Counted from the stretch's first letter, positions 11,229-24,745 are shown. The stretch: DNA of 64,000 nucleotides from Hormiphora californensis (GCA_020137815.1 CM035351.1:2136409-2200408); one strand, 5' to 3'. Numbers and translations are program-made. The notes: generated from the sequence alone by a model not told the origin.

Positions 11229-14200
11229 ATGGTCCTACTCGTCCTATTTCTCGGACTACTCCTAACTGCCACCCTATCGGATGAGGGTAGTCCCAGTCAT
11301 AGGCACTTTTATGTGGATCCTGAAATGAACGATGTGGGGGTCTTGGCTGGAGATAAAGTCAGTATGGGACATGTTTAGACCTCTTTAGTTTTTCTCAGAA
11401 TTTGTTGAGTAACGACTCGGAATATATTTATTTTCAGTTTTTACTGCTAAACACTCCCCAAACACTCTTTATGCCTAGGTGGTTGGATTGATATCTGATA
11501 AGATAGTTGGGTCCTCGAAAGTCCTCCAGGGTGGCCCCAGCTCGCGTGTTATCCTAGAGGACCCGCCCCCTGAGGGGGAGGAGGAGCAGCAGGGTGATTG
11601 GGATAGAGAAGAGGAGGAGCAGGGTGATTGGGATAGAGAGAATGAGGGTGGTTACCAAGACAACCATAAGGTTCCAGAGGATGGTTACCAGGACAACGTT
11701 CCAGCTGACAGTGAGATGGATGATGACCGTGCTGATGATGAAGAGTGGAGCGAGAATGAAAAGGAGTGGGAGAACGATCAAGAGCAATGGGAGGAAAATG
11801 AGGAGGAGAAAATGGAAGATAAAACTCCTTATAAGGAGGAGAAAAACGAAGATAAAACTCCTTATAAGGAGGAGAAAAACGAAGATAAAACTCCTTATAA
11901 GGAGGATAAAAACGAAGATAAAACTAATGGTGAAGACCAAAACGAAGAAAAAGTTCCGGCGAGGGAACCAAAGAAAGATACAACTCCCGGAGAACAGAAA
12001 GAACAAGTTCCCCGGCCTCGTCAGGAGGGAAGGAGCGGGGAAACAACTGTAGCTCCCCGAAAACGACCAGATCACGATCAGGTCTTTGCAACACTCACAG
12101 CATCCACGGACAAAACGCTCACCCTAGAATTCACATCAAGTGTCACCCTCACAGCCAAGTATGATTATAATGAACGGGGGGGCGTCACCTTTTTTTTTGC
12201 CCATTGCCCATAATCCCAGCGAATTTTGGTTTTGCCCATATGGGCAAAATGGGCAAAAATGGGCAAAAGTGGGCAAAAATGGGCAAAATTAAATTTTCAG
12301 TGTTATATGTCCTTTTTTCAACTCTATACCTTGATGTCATCTCTTAAAAACTCGGTCAGAATGGTCTTTGGTGTCTAATTAGTAGTCAAATTGTTTTTAG
12401 TGGTCAAATCCTAAATTTAGGTTTTTTTAGGTTTTTTGGCTTTAATGGGTTTTAGAAACGTCCTAGAACAAAATAAATACAAGCATCTTCCTCAGCGTGA
12501 AATTCTGCTTCGATTATAGTGGCTATAAACCTATCTATGATGTAAGGTGCAGGAGTTATTTTTTTGCCCATATTTGCCCATTTTGCCCAAAGTCCCACGA
12601 TTTTTGAAAATTCACTTTTGCCCATATGGGCAAATATGGGCAAATATGGGCAAATATGGGCAAAATAAAAGGTGACGCCCCCCCCCCCCCCCCTAATGAA
12701 CTCACTGAGTCACTTAGTTACGAAATAACCCCTTCACGCAAGCGGGCAAGGGAGGGGTTATTTTGTAACCAATTGAGTCACTGACCTCTTTACAACCTCA
12801 GAGTAACATGTAAACCTCAGAAAAGTACATTTTCACCCTTTGACCCCCGACCCCCTCTGGCAGGGAACTAAAAATATAACATCAATTCTTCTCAGAGCGT
12901 TCCAACTGTGTGTGGTGAAGATCAGAGGACCTCTAGCGTGGGCACCACCCTCAGTTTCTTTCGACAATCGAGAGGTAAACTTTTCAAACCCGGCGGGAAT
13001 AATAAAATTCAAGTACAGTCGGACCCCGATTTAACGGCCCCCGATTTAACGGCACCCCGATTTAACGGCAGGATAATCTTCCCCCGATATAGGAAATTAA
13101 CAGTATTTGACCCCGATTTAGCGGACACCCCGATTTAACGGACAAAACCCTTTCCCCCGAGGGTGCCGTTAAATCGGGGTCCGACTGTACAATCATTGAT
13201 TTCTAAACAATTAACAAGTAATAATTGATTTCTAAACAAATAATGCCTCCCTGTACAGTTTCGGCAGTACAGTCAAGCGGTTATCCAGCATACGGATGTT
13301 CCGATTGTTATGGGTGAATTTGGGAGATCTCATCCACCTGGCAAGGTATTTTGATGAATCATTGCTTTCAAACCAAACACACTAGACTAAATCAGTCAGC
13401 TTGAGAATAATACTAGTTATTACTATGTGAGCCATACTATAATCGGCATACTATATGTTTAGGGAAGGACAATAAACGGGGTCTAGAGACGCCAGACAGC
13501 TTATAGCTATGGGGAAGGATGATATTATAGAGAGTTGAGAGGGCTATATGTGTTGTAAAGACAGCTAGCTATCTCTTGGTGCATGTAAATAATAGAATGA
13601 ATAGAATTAATATAGACTAATCTTTCAAAGCTTTGCTTAGCTTAGGAGACTGAGCTATGCTTGGTAGACAAACAAACAAACAAACAAATATAAATCTGAG
13701 CTCTGAAGGCTGCACCGGTCCAGTTTACCACCAACCCATTTCCATTAGGTGGTTCTTGGTAATGGAATGTGGTATGGTCGCATGAAGAATGGTCCCCTGC
13801 TACCTGACTCCTACTACCACGTTTTCTTCCGTCTAGTTGTTGCTCGCGATGAAGAGGTAATTGGAACAGTCATCAATATTTCAATTTCCATTGATTGGTT
13901 GAATGATTGACCAATGTTTTGTTAATATATGAACAACTCAAATTCCTATAAAATACCCTCCTACTCAGCTTACTAACAGCTCCTACCCACTCACTAATGT
14001 TTTGTTTCTAACCCTCCCACTGCACTCAGGGTGACAAGTACCGGAGTCTCCCATACATGGGGTCCACCCAAACCGGTAACGCTGCTGTCTTCAGGACGGA
14101 GCCAGCATCTCCCCTATCCTTCTTACCCTCTGGCGGAGTTCTCCTTTGGTTGCTTGTGATAGCGGTCCTAATAATGATCCTGATTATCCTCTACACATTC

Positions 14201-16895
14201 TGCCTTCAACTCTGTACACCTACCAGGTGAGATTCAGTGAATCGTAGAGAGAGAATGGGAGACAGTGCTATCTTCTGTTTTGTACAGTTGTTGCTTGGTG
14301 AGGGGAAGCAGTCTGAACAATTCAACGTTGACTAAATTATATATTCATTATTCGTGATTACCATTTACCTGCTCTAATGATTTATTTATTTTCAGCAACA
14401 AAAAGAAGAAGAAAAAGACTCTGAAGGAGTTGGGTAGCTCATCTAGCTCAACATTACAAGAGACGATCAGAAGACTATCTTCCTCTTTCCATCAACACAT
14501 AAAGTCCCGTGTTAACCCCACTAGAGGCAAGGTGGTTGGTTTCTCGGAGGAGGGGACTAGTGAGGAGAGGGAGGATATAGAAACTGCGGCCCCTGTGGAC
14601 CCCTCATCCCCTCCTACTACAGTGATTTCTAGCGATGAGGAAGAAGGTTCTACTTGCTCAACTACAAAACCATGGGATTCTGTATCTCTAACCACCTCAA
14701 CCACTCTACCCTCGCCTCCCTGGGATGAGGGAACTAGTGATGACGTTATAAGTTATACCTCCACAGAGTCCGAGATTATACCCAAGTCCCAGTTGCAGAC
14801 ATCCTCACAAAGTGAAACTAAGATTGTCTCTGAACCAGTCATTATCACTGCCAAAAGTGGCAGTCCTGCGGTCGAGTTTGAGGAGCCTAAAATGGCATCA
14901 GCCCCACGACAATCTGTTTATGAGAAGTTCAAGTTTGTGGGCGAGCTCAAGAATCTTCTATCTGGGAAACCGGGCATGGGAAAGAATAAGAAAGGAGACA
15001 AGAAGATCACATCAGAAGGTCAGGTTCAAACTCGTACTGTGCAGTGTGGGACTGTGGAATCCTCTCACAAGGAGGTGCAATCAGAAACAGTGGCCTCTGT
15101 TAGCAAGTTGGTCCAGGCAGATCAAAGTCCCAAAACGAAGAGCATAATGGTTCAATCAGAACAGATTGTAGCTGATGTCCTCACCTCCCCGAGGGTCCAG
15201 TTCCAGTTGGATCAGCTGGCCATGGAATCTGACACTACACTTCCCAGCTCAACGTCAAGAGCTTCTAAACCAACCTGGGATACCTCGAATTCTTCTTTAG
15301 AAATCTCTGCAAAGCCCTTTGGGACGCAAACATCAGGAGCTTCTAAATCTACCTGGGATAGCTCCAAGTCTACTTTAGAAATCTCTGCAGAAACCCAAAA
15401 ATCAAGTTCTAAATCTACCTGGGATAGCTCAAAGTCTACTTTAGAAATCTCTGCAGAACCCTTTGGGACCCAAACATCTAGTTCGAACTGTACTATTGAT
15501 TTTCCCTCCACTGCCACACAAACCGACCAACCTGATATCCGGACCCCAGACCACAATCACCAGACAAACAGTACACAAGAGAGAACCCCAGATCACGTGA
15601 CTCCTAAAACGTCAACTTTGGCACCTGCTCAAGTCACCCCACTGGCTGATATCTCCATGGAGAAAGGTGTCCAATACTCACCTGTCATGACACCCATGGC
15701 CGACACCACAGCTGCAACCAGACATAACAACATGGTTGTGAGACCAAGACGGTCAGATGAGTATGCGTCTCTTGTCCAGAACAACGCCCCCTACACACCC
15801 ACTAGGATCCGGCCCCGGGGTTCTGAGCTGGGTAAATTGGGATACCTCGCGGAGCTCAATAGTCTCATGAGAATAACAGAGAAGAGGAAGAATGATGAGA
15901 GGAGGGCTATGGAACAACTCATAGCTGGCAAATCTCCAGGAAGGAGAACAGAGAACAGTCCAATTAGCAGCCCGATCAGACATTCATCTTCTCCTGCTAC
16001 CCCAGATTCAACCCAGACACAATCAAATGTTCTGGAATCCTGTAACTATCTCCATGAGAACATGCCCCAAATAAAGGCACTCCTTGAGCCACACAACCAG
16101 GAGAGGGAAGGGCGGACCAACGAAGGAGGGAGCCCACATGGGTCTGCTGTCAGTGCAATACCTGGATCTAATGAGCCCGAGCAAGAGACGTTATATGCAG
16201 AAACGGCTACCCAAATGAGCAACACGAATTTGTGGAGCCCTCCCGGTTTAATTGAGGTAGCCACACAGATGAGTGACCACGGAGGGTTTACTGTGGACAC
16301 CGGTATCCAATACTCGGGTAGTTTGGATAGGCTGTGGATGGATGATGAAGAGAAAACGAAGAGTCCATATTTGGACATGGGGGCCCTTCGGAGGCACCTG
16401 GAGAAAGAAGCCATGTCAGGTTCAGGGGGTCGCGATGGTAACAAGGGTGATAAACCCCGGGGCAAGAGTTTTTCGAGGATTCGAAATGCTCTCTCTGGGG
16501 TTTTCAGGGATGTACACAAGACAAAGTCGGGAGACGGTAGTGCAGATGGGAGTTTGATCAGCGAAGTGTCGTTCGAGGAATCGGTCTGTTTTGAGTGTCA
16601 CGAACCTGCTCTTCGTGTTAATTCTCCCAACATACCCACCTCAGAGGACCTCAAAGCGAGGATAGAGACAGCCATACAGCGCCTGGCCGAGGGACAAGCC
16701 GGGGCTACAGACGACTACCCAACTCTGGCCACCATGCCATTTATAGTACGGACCCTTAGTCAGCCTGTTTCCGAGGCGGGAAGTGTTATTGAGACCAATA
16801 GGAGGAAGAGTGTAGGAGATATGGTGAGACAGTCTAGTGTTATGATATGCCCCTGTTGTAGTGCTACTAGTGCTGCCTCACTCACAGAGAAATGA
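11229..16895 (+). CDS. Single-pass membrane protein with acidic ectodomain and long disordered tail
   Basis: Seven exons join in phase: 11229-11357, 11479-12158, 12896-12974, 13259-13345, 13749-13856, 14030-14226 and 14396-16895, giving 1259 residues. The signal peptide is MVLLVLFLGLLLTATLS. Residues about 60-210 are highly acidic with tandem units (DKTPYKEEKNE repeated; GDWDRE repeated). Residues about 300-390 have a fibronectin-III or receptor-phosphatase-like juxtamembrane pattern (NGPLLPDSYYHVFFRLVVA). One transmembrane helix lies at about 398-421, followed by a lysine-rich stop-transfer stretch. The cytoplasmic tail of about 830 residues is Ser/Thr-rich, predicted disordered, with repeats such as STWDSSKSTLEIS, and ends with a CPCC cluster. 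No kinase or phosphatase domain is present. Two transposons sit in its introns. The exact family is not recognised. Confidence 0.7.
12176..12693. mobile_element. Poly-G-ended MITE with 8 bp TSD (hAT-like)
   Basis: Starts with seven G and ends with sixteen C, with GGTGACG/CGTCACC just inside. Subterminal regions are arrays of GGGCAAAAAT-type units, inverted between the two ends. It is flanked by an exact 8 bp duplication TAATGAAC (12168-12175 and 12694-12701). It lies in the second intron of the membrane-protein gene, starting only 17 nt after the splice donor, and the host frame is unaffected after splicing. Confidence 0.88.
13016..13187. mobile_element. Pogo/Tigger-like MITE
   Basis: A 172 bp element with TIRs CAGTCGGACCCCGATTTAAC, flanked by TA on both sides (13014-13015 and 13188-13189). 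Its interior repeats the CCCCGATTTAACGG unit several times. No coding capacity. It sits wholly within the third intron of the membrane-protein gene. The TIR start and TA duplication are as in pogo-type Tc1/mariner elements. Confidence 0.85.
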
Positions 16896-17011
16896 GTACA
16901 GGACGCTGCAGCCCTTTATATTACAGTGAGACAGTGTGATTTGTGATACCGCGTGTTACTGTCAGTGTGTCACACAGTTTATTCTTGGAAACACCTTGTG
17001 TTCAGTTTGTT

Positions 17012-17395
17012 CGGGGGCAGATTTGGCCCCAGTGGCACAAGCTTTCAATTCTACCGGAAATGTCAAAAAACCGATGACCGATTTCTGCAGTCTGCCGGTT
17101 TCTGCCGGAAAAATCGAAAATATTGCCAATATATACCTGATATTCTGTCGGTTTTTGATTGCGCATTCTTAGCGCTAAAAACTCCTTTTAAAAGGTGTCG
17201 CCGCTTACATAAAGATGTTAGAGGCTATCCAGAATGATTAATTTGAAAAATTTTGGGGGAAAGTGATTTGGTTCTCTGCCGGTTTTACAATTCTGCCGGT
17301 CAAAACCGGATTGGAAGATTTGGACTTCTGTGCCACTGGGGATTTGGCATCGAAAATTGGAAAATTGACTGGAAATTCTTTCAAATCTGCCCCCA
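17012..17395. mobile_element. Putative MITE with imperfect inverted ends
   Basis: GGGGGCAGATTT (17013-17024) and CCCCAGTGGCACAAG near 17028 are mirrored by TGTGCCACTGGGG near 17329 and AAATCTGCCCCC (17383-17394). Internal TCTGCCGGTTTT blocks are also inverted. TTGTT occurs outside both ends but is too short to prove a target duplication. Confidence 0.55.
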
Positions 17396-17796
17396 ACTTG
17401 TTGAAACACGCTATATATAGCTGTTGGGAAACTGGTATTATTGGGGGAAGAATACAGAAAGCACAAATAAGATTTCTCTCGGTTCTATCTCTCACTTGTC
17501 GTACATATTAAGGGGACATGTTTAAATATATCGACAGTTTATCTTGTACGGATATTGCTTAAATAATATACGGTTTGATAAAAATTGGTAACTTTGATAT
17601 ATCATCAATGAAATTAAATTAAAACCCACTCAGAAACTCAGACAACAACATTATACACCCTCATCACCATTATTATAGCTATCGACTCTAATGAACCCTA
17701 CACATTTATATCATCGGACACTCAAAAGAAACAAATAGACACACGTTACACAGGTTCTGGATTCTAGTGGTATAGATCTAGGTCATATTTAGGGAG
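17396..17796. other. Intergenic, no gene seen
   Basis: AT-rich space between two convergent genes (membrane protein on plus, TPK1 on minus). It probably holds the 3' UTR of TPK1. Confidence 0.5.
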
Positions 17797-19213
17797 CTAA
17801 AGTGTGCTCATAGTCCATAACACATAGTCTGAAGTATCGACGGTGACAAAATCTGATCCGTCGAAGGAGTTATTGGAGCTAATTTGGGAGCCAAATATCA
17901 ACTTGTGTTTATCTGGGGAGGGGTGAATATTAGTGTGAGTAGTAGAGGGAGGTAATTATGTGCAGAAATCTTTGCAGACTGCATAAAATATCCAAATAAA
18001 ACATATCCCCCGGGGAGTTGAGACTTACTAAGATTGTATGCCAATCCAGTTGTAGAAATGGATCGACAGGGTTCTCCTAAGGGCACCAGACCGCAGAATG
18101 ATCCCTCTAGGCCAGTGTTGACGTATATCTTGTGTCGGCCGGGAGGTAGGACAAAAGTTAGCGTGTCTGGGGCAATCAGGAACAGAGGTGTTTCACTGGA
18201 TTTTGTGTGCTTGTACAGGGTGTTCAAGATAGATAAACTCTGGTCCAACCTTCCCCCGTGGGAACCTAGAGAGGAGAAAATTAATCACTGAAGAAAAACA
18301 CTAAATTTGTATTTTTAATTTTGTGGAAAGTTCATTTTACCTAGCACGTAGACGACATCAAATTGTTTGTTGGTAACTTTCTCATGCTTAGTAATTAGTT
18401 TCAAGCATTTCTCAAAATCAGTCGTGTTCTGATCACTGAACTTCGCAATTTTGGATCCCTGAAAATTGAGAAACATGTATTGGTAAATCAGCAAATTCAA
18501 GACTATCAAACACAACACAGCAAGGGCAGGGAATGGGGGATTGGTCAAAATTGATACCTGTTTTTCATAGAAAAGAAGGACATCTTTGTAGACGCTATCC
18601 AAGTCGCCAGCAACATATTCAGGAATAAGGGGTCCTTGGGTTGATGAAACTTGGTACAACCTATTCGCACCACCATCCGCACAAATGTGGAATCGAGCTG
18701 AATAGGAAATAGGTTATATTTGTCGGTGTGACTTGTTTTAGCATGGTACATCAAAGATTTGTTTAATCTAGAGTTTCCACATCGATTTTGGTCAATCAAG
18801 GCCCCTGACAGAGGTCAAAGCACAACATTGTTGTCAACAACTTTTGGACAACAATGCTGTGCGTTGAACAGGGCGGGTCGGGAGTTTCAAACGCGGCACG
18901 AGTATGCGCATTCTTGCGCGCTGAACAAACCAGGGCGGGTCGTGGCGCCCTACGTCTAAGCGCGATCGTCCAGCACCAGGCGGTAAGACGGTCTCTCTCA
19001 GAAGCACTCCATGTGTTATAGGTACCTGTCTTCCAGAGAGTCCTCAATTTGTCATCAAGTTCAGATAGTGACGAGTTCAATATTATTAGGGCAACGTTCA
19101 GTTCTGAAACAAATTGTCAGTTAGAAACGGGAATAGCGGGAGGGGTATGTGGGGTAGTTGGTGTGAGTGAGAATGGGCGAATCGCCAATCTTAAATTCGT
19201 GTGCAATCGCCAT
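17797..19213 (-). CDS. TPK1: Thiamin pyrophosphokinase 1
   Basis: This cytosolic enzyme transfers pyrophosphate from ATP to thiamin to make the cofactor thiamin pyrophosphate. Exons on the minus strand: 19213-19129 (tentative first exon), 19103-19026, 18697-18558, 18458-18341, 18265-18029 and 17912-17797 (TAG). All phases match, giving 257 residues; the human enzyme has 243. Diagnostic motifs are ALIILNSSL, CADGGANRLY, YVAGDLDSV, a DQNTTDFEKCL segment (the acidic catalytic and Mg-binding part), GGRLDQSLSILNTL, and the C-terminal thiamin-binding sandwich with GLEGSFCGLVPLGEPC, STTGLAYNL and a final VTVDTSDYVLWTM. The first exon and the 25 nt intron behind it (19104-19128) are the only doubtful part. 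Confidence 0.93.
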
Positions 19214-19429
19214 GACAAGCCCATTAGTAAACCATTGACAAAACGGGGAGTTCCAAACTTGGGATAAACACACGAAAATGGTTTATACGCATGATCTGTG
19301 GCGACTGTAAATGTTACACATGAAAATCAGCCAGTTTTAAGATAAACAGATAGAATTGGACTTCTATAATAATGACACTGAACAAATTTTCAAAACTTTC
19401 GCACTGCAAACTTTAAACCCTTGGATTGT

Positions 19430-19783
19430 TTATATCAGAGCCTCGTGAGGCCATCCTAATTTCTTGGCTAAGTCTTGTCGTGGGGCTGACTCGCTGAAGG
19501 CACTACCGAAGGGGTTTAAGTTTTTCTCTGTGCCGATTCTCCAGCCCACAAGGTGACCACTTGTTTTCGGGACTTTTTGTTGACACAACGGCATACCATC
19601 CTCGATAGGGGGGAGTGAACAACTCCCCTTGTTTTCCTTCTGCTCCTTTCCCTCTTTTCCTTCAAAGATATCCTGATATTCACTGGTTAGAAATCCCCAC
19701 TTCTTTTCCCACATCTTCGCTGCAGTGTGCTCTCGGCTCATGTGAATCTTCCAAATATCATCTTTAGCGACGAAGTTTGCCAT
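19430..19783 (-). CDS. CIMIP1: Ciliary microtubule inner protein 1 (C20orf85/LLC1 homologue)
   Basis: A single-exon gene of 117 residues. The start at 19783 (MANFVAKDDIWK) is chosen because it matches the family N-terminus; an upstream in-frame methionine exists at 19846. The conserved family pattern is present in order: a DDIWK box, WGFLTSEYQDI, HLVGWRIGTEKNLN and the C-terminal KKLGWPHEAL (human C20orf85 has DEIWK, WGFLTTPFEE, GFIGWR and ELCWPKQ in the same order). Members line the inside of axonemal doublet microtubules, so the organism should have motile cilia. It lies upstream of TPK1 on the same strand. Confidence 0.85.
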   Translation of the reverse strand: MANFVAKDDIWKIHMSREHTAAKMWEKKWGFLTSEYQDIFEGKEGKEQKENKGSCSLPPIEDGMPLCQQKVPKTSGHLVGWRIGTEKNLNPFGSAFSESAPRQDLAKKLGWPHEALI

Positions 19784-21835
19784 TTCAAAACTAAAATCTT
19801 CAACAAAAGTTAATTTTAATATTCCCACAGTGAGCAATAACGTCACTGCTCCTTCATAAAAACTCTTTGTTAATGAAAAATGCCTTCTACTTCATTTCAC
19901 GGCTCAAGAAGAAAGTGAGAGTGCTCGACGCAAAAGGGATAACAACTTGAGTCCATGAATCCTGTCAAAAGCAATATTTTGACAGCATGATACTGATATT
20001 CCTACACGGCCTCAAAAGCAATTTACTACTCGTGTAGTGATTGAATAAACTGATAGAATACGTTTTCTATATATGAGAGTGCAACAAACGAAAATCAGTA
20101 ATTGCAGTTAATGATTGCTGGTTACAACCGAAGAGAGCATGCGAAAACATGCACGCATCACGTGGCACTCTCACGTGCTTTCAAATTCAAGACACACTTG
20201 AATGGCAAGAACACGATAATACATTAAGAAGAGAAAGAAAAAGGAGTCCAAGTTTCAATAAATGTACAGGCCTCTTAGAGTAAGTACAAGTTAGTTGCAG
20301 CAAGTTTTTCTACATTGTGAGATAAAAGAAAGACCGTAAAAACAAATCGCGACAATTTGACAACCATTACATAATATTTGCAATAAAGGCGGTGGGCCGA
20401 AAGAAATCTTTGCAATAAATCTATAATAATGTCATTTTATGACAAGCGTGCACCTTGTCAACATTTGCCCCTCCCTAATCCCTATCCCTGCTGCAATGAT
20501 GCATGTCAGAGAGACAGACTGTCACTCCATCCCTTCTTTTACATTCTCTCATTCATCTTTCTTCCTTTTTCTCTCCAGCCTTGATATCCCTCATGATTCC
20601 CAGTCTACTTCTTTAGTCCAAGTAAACGATAGATGAAACAAATTTAGCTTCTTTTGCCAACAGTACATTGTTACAGCCAGTTATCGATCTTCTAGAAATG
20701 ACCTCGTGTAATCAGACAAACAATACAATACAGATAGAAAAAAGACGGATACAAAAAAGACAGAAAAAGTAAAGATTCACAGAAAAACAGACGGACTTGC
20801 AGTTTTATTTTGTTTCGGGGTGCAGTGAGAGGGGGTCGAGCAAGGCAACAAAAGACATACGTATCACACTAAAGTGATATTATTTTTGTTCAAAAGTTTC
20901 CTTGGAACTTCTCCGTGCTACAAGTGCTAACATTGGTAACGAAGTTACCCCTCCCTTGCCGGCGCGCAAAGCGCACCAAACGAAGGCCGCGATGCGGCCT
21001 GAGTTAGGGGTAACAAACCCGCTTTGATTCACTTCAAAAATTAATAGCTCCTCAACCACTCAATGAAAATGCACCAAATTTTGGTATTCCCCACCAAATT
21101 GTCTGAAAATTATAATTCTGTACTCATATTTGAAAAATTATCCCCGGAACCTTGGTATAGAAATCAGTTTTAGGTGTTAATGATGAAAAAAATTTTTGAA
21201 AAAGTAGGTCAGGTATGCTTAACATCATATCAAAGATCGTGGCAAAGTTTGAAGTTTCTATCTTCAAAGGTCTGGCCATCAAAATTAAAAAGGTCTTGAA
21301 GTTGAACCATTTGTACAAAACATGTTGTAACTCAGCTTCTACTTTGCCAAATTAAACCTGGTTTGAAACACTGAACTGCTAATCTATCCCTCCGAATACG
21401 GACGAAGTTTGAAACCGCCAGCTCTATTGGCCGCTCTGCAATACTTGTTTGTGTCAAAGAAATCAGGAAAATAACGAGATTTGGTCTCGGTGTGGCCCTG
21501 TGCGCGGCTCAAACCCCTTAGGCTAGAACTATGTAGTGTAGACTACAACTTTTCAGTGCTCAGTATGACGGTTTGGGCGCGTTAAGAAAATATGGTAAGC
21601 GCTTCCGATACCTCTAAACAGAGTGTGAGGTGTCTTCGATACCAAGTGCTAACATCTGTCACCCTTGAAAGCATATCATGTATGCGTTAAACTTCATAGA
21701 CCCCGATAATCATGGTTTGAATTTTGAAACACCGGAACAATTGAACAAGTTTAGCTCACATTTTTGATGGCTATCTCTGTCTCCCGCTTGATAGTACATA
21801 ATGACAAAAACCCATACAACAGCACCTTCAAAATG
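19784..21835. other. Gene-poor stretch
   Basis: No coding sequence that I can support. About 20937-21015 contains a GTTACCCCTCCCTTG hairpin block with relatives at 12730 and 51590. Confidence 0.5.
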
Positions 21836-21837
21836 TG

Positions 21838-22140
<303 letters not shown>

Positions 22141-22194
22141 GATAAAGGTATCGTATCTTGTTGACAATGATGTACATTCACTCCCACTCACTGC

Positions 22195-22350
22195 AGTGAT
22201 TCGGAGAACCACACTGCACACAGCCAGCTCACTCACAAATCACAATAGCCGCATGTAGCGATCCATATAGCATAGGAACCAGGCTCAGTGGAGAGCCACA
22301 CTGCAGCACACTGCCGCATGTAGCGATCCAAATAGGAACCAGGCTCAGTG
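22195..22350 (+). repeat. Direct duplication of about 80-85 bp
   Basis: The phrase CCGCATGTAGCGATCCA followed by AGGAACCAGGCTCAGTG occurs twice in succession. Confidence 0.8.
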
Positions 22351-23541
22351 CTTCAGTGTTCAACTTCCCGGATATCATTCTCTCTGTACTGGATTGCTGG
22401 AACCCCTTTACTACTGCTGTAGTATGGAGTAGTTAAAGAGCGGCAAAGAAGAATAAGAAGATCACGTGCTCACTCTACTTCCCCCTCTACACTCATACAC
22501 CACCAGTCGAGCTGCTGCTACTGCAGGGGGGGTCACTACAGCGTGTACAATTGCACCACCTCTCCAATTAAGAGAGATTGTAGTGGCCAAAAGGTAATGA
22601 GGCGCATGGGTAGTAGCAGAAATACTTTCGAAGTCGCCGTTATTTCATCCTACTACCATTCCAATTATTGTAATGCTTTAGTACTGTACTTTACCACTCA
22701 AGACTCGGTAAGAGTTTTAAAAGGCTTTGATAAAATGAATTTATTCGAAATATATTCAACATAACCACCATTATATGGAAAGCATTTAGCGTCGAAATAC
22801 AGGTTTTATATCGGTATAATAGTTACCCCCCCCCCCTTTACCCTTGCGCAACCTGCCGTCACAGCTCTACACGGAAAGTGGAGCAGCTTTACAACGCGAG
22901 GTGGGGATAAAACTAGGGGTGTGGCTATATTCAGAATAAAGCTGACAAACTGGAAAATTAGTTTGTGTAATGTAATGGGACATGTAAAATTAGTGAAATG
23001 TACCATGTATAACACGGGGAGAAACCCAGGGGGCTGACCCTTTTCTAGTGTATTGGACCTAAGTGTCCAAACCTAATTAATAAACGTACCAATTTGAGGG
23101 TTTTTGATGCAGGCAAGAGGAGACCATATCGTTACCTCTCCCATGATTATGTAGAATCAAACCAGTCTACATTCTATAGGGGGTATTGGTAATCAGTCAA
23201 ATTACAATCATTAGGATTTTCTACATATATAATACATTGGACACAGTGGGGGAGGGACATTTATGTTTTTCCAGGCTTTATCAATGTCGACATGCAGTTT
23301 TGATGAACTAGATTTGGGCGTCGGCTGTATTTGGAATTGAGCCAAAATAAGAAGAACTGCTACTGAACTATAGTTGCTGGTAATCGATCACACATTACAT
23401 CAAACTGAGTCGCCTGTCTGAGCTATACATAAAGTATGAACAATTCAAATATCAACGCCCTCAACGGTTAAAATGTTGATGAGACGAAAGGGGCGTGCTT
23501 AGATCTCATAATAACTTTATAGACTCATTAAGCTTATACTA

Positions 23542-23584
<43 letters not shown>

Positions 23585-24215
23585 TTATGTTCATTTGAAG
23601 TTGCACAATCCCCTGGTATACCTAGCTACCACCCAATTCACTGTGTCAATGTGATGAAGAGTGTCAGCTAAAATAACTTTCTAAGAACTGTTGACTATCA
23701 CACAGAGCAACAATTCTTGGTAAGACAGTAAGATAGATGAATTCTTCTTCTTAAATTGTGTACCCAATGGTGAGCACTGAGCTGCCTTCAGCTACATGGT
23801 TAAGAATTCAGACAGCACCTGATGATTAAATTGGTCGGTCACCACTTAGTCCTCAAATTACCATTCGCCTTGGTGACGCAGTCACCCTTACAACTCGTGC
23901 GTGAAGCGCGATAAAACAACTCGTTGTAAGAGAGGCACCACCAACCATTCGCCAGCATCGTGTCGCCACTCGCCATACCCCATGGAGAGCAGAAGGGCTG
24001 GGGACGAAGTACATAGTAAAAACTTGGCATGAGCTGCAACGCAGATACACTCATACACAGTGAGGGTCGCGGGATGTGCATCATTTCATGCAGCTCAAGA
24101 TTGAGCATATGTCATATTGGTAAATATATCTGGGCGATGTCTGGACGACGTCAGCAGCAAGTCGCTATTCACTACCCCAACACCGATTGGCTTAGTTGAT
24201 TGATGTCCAGGCCCC
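22351..24215. other. Gene-poor stretch with short repeats
   Basis: Contains poly-G and poly-C runs at about 22526 and 22825 and a (GA)n run at about 23545-23582. No gene with recognisable protein or a consistent exon chain. Confidence 0.5.
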
Positions 24216-24745
24216 TTTACTTTGGTACGGGATAAGGCAGCGCTTTTCAATTGACTTGGCCTACGCTGCAGTCCCTCTTAACCCTATCAAGGAGCTGGGA
24301 AGGTCGGGGGATTGGCATATTCTGTATTCAGTATTCTACAGACAAATACTCACTAGAATGCACTAATAATTCAACACTTAACAAAGAGTTTAAGTTAACT
24401 TGTAAACTGTTTAACGTTTCCACGCTGCTGCAAACGCTGCTGGCCCTATTTGGAACACACTTCCGCAGTCTGCGTCACGTAGTGGGATACGGCAGCGCTT
24501 TTCAACCGAGTCGGGAATCCCGGCCTGGCCAGGCAGGCGCCAATACGATCTGGGTGTTTGGGAAGCCTGTTTACAGGTGCACGCTGGCCGCTGCCAAAAA
24601 AGTACCCTGCACTAAAACGGCTCCAACCGCCAAACCACTCAACCGTTTTGGCTAATTCAACGTTTATCTGATAGGAAATGTCAAGTACTAACCCCAACCC
24701 AAACCCAGCCCTAACCTTAACCCTACTTTAACCCTAAACTTCAAC

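Noticed and set aside
11554-12075. Minus-strand 173-codon and plus-strand 152-codon frames
   Set aside because: Shadows of the acidic repeat exon of the membrane-protein gene; they break the phase-consistent exon chain.
22526-22837. A fourth poly-G MITE between a G7 run and a C11 run
   Set aside because: GGGGGGGTCACTA and its supposed mirror match for only a few bases and no 8 bp direct repeat flanks the pair.
23839-24108. Minus-strand 89-codon frame
   Set aside because: No family resemblance; the region is mostly short inverted repeat.
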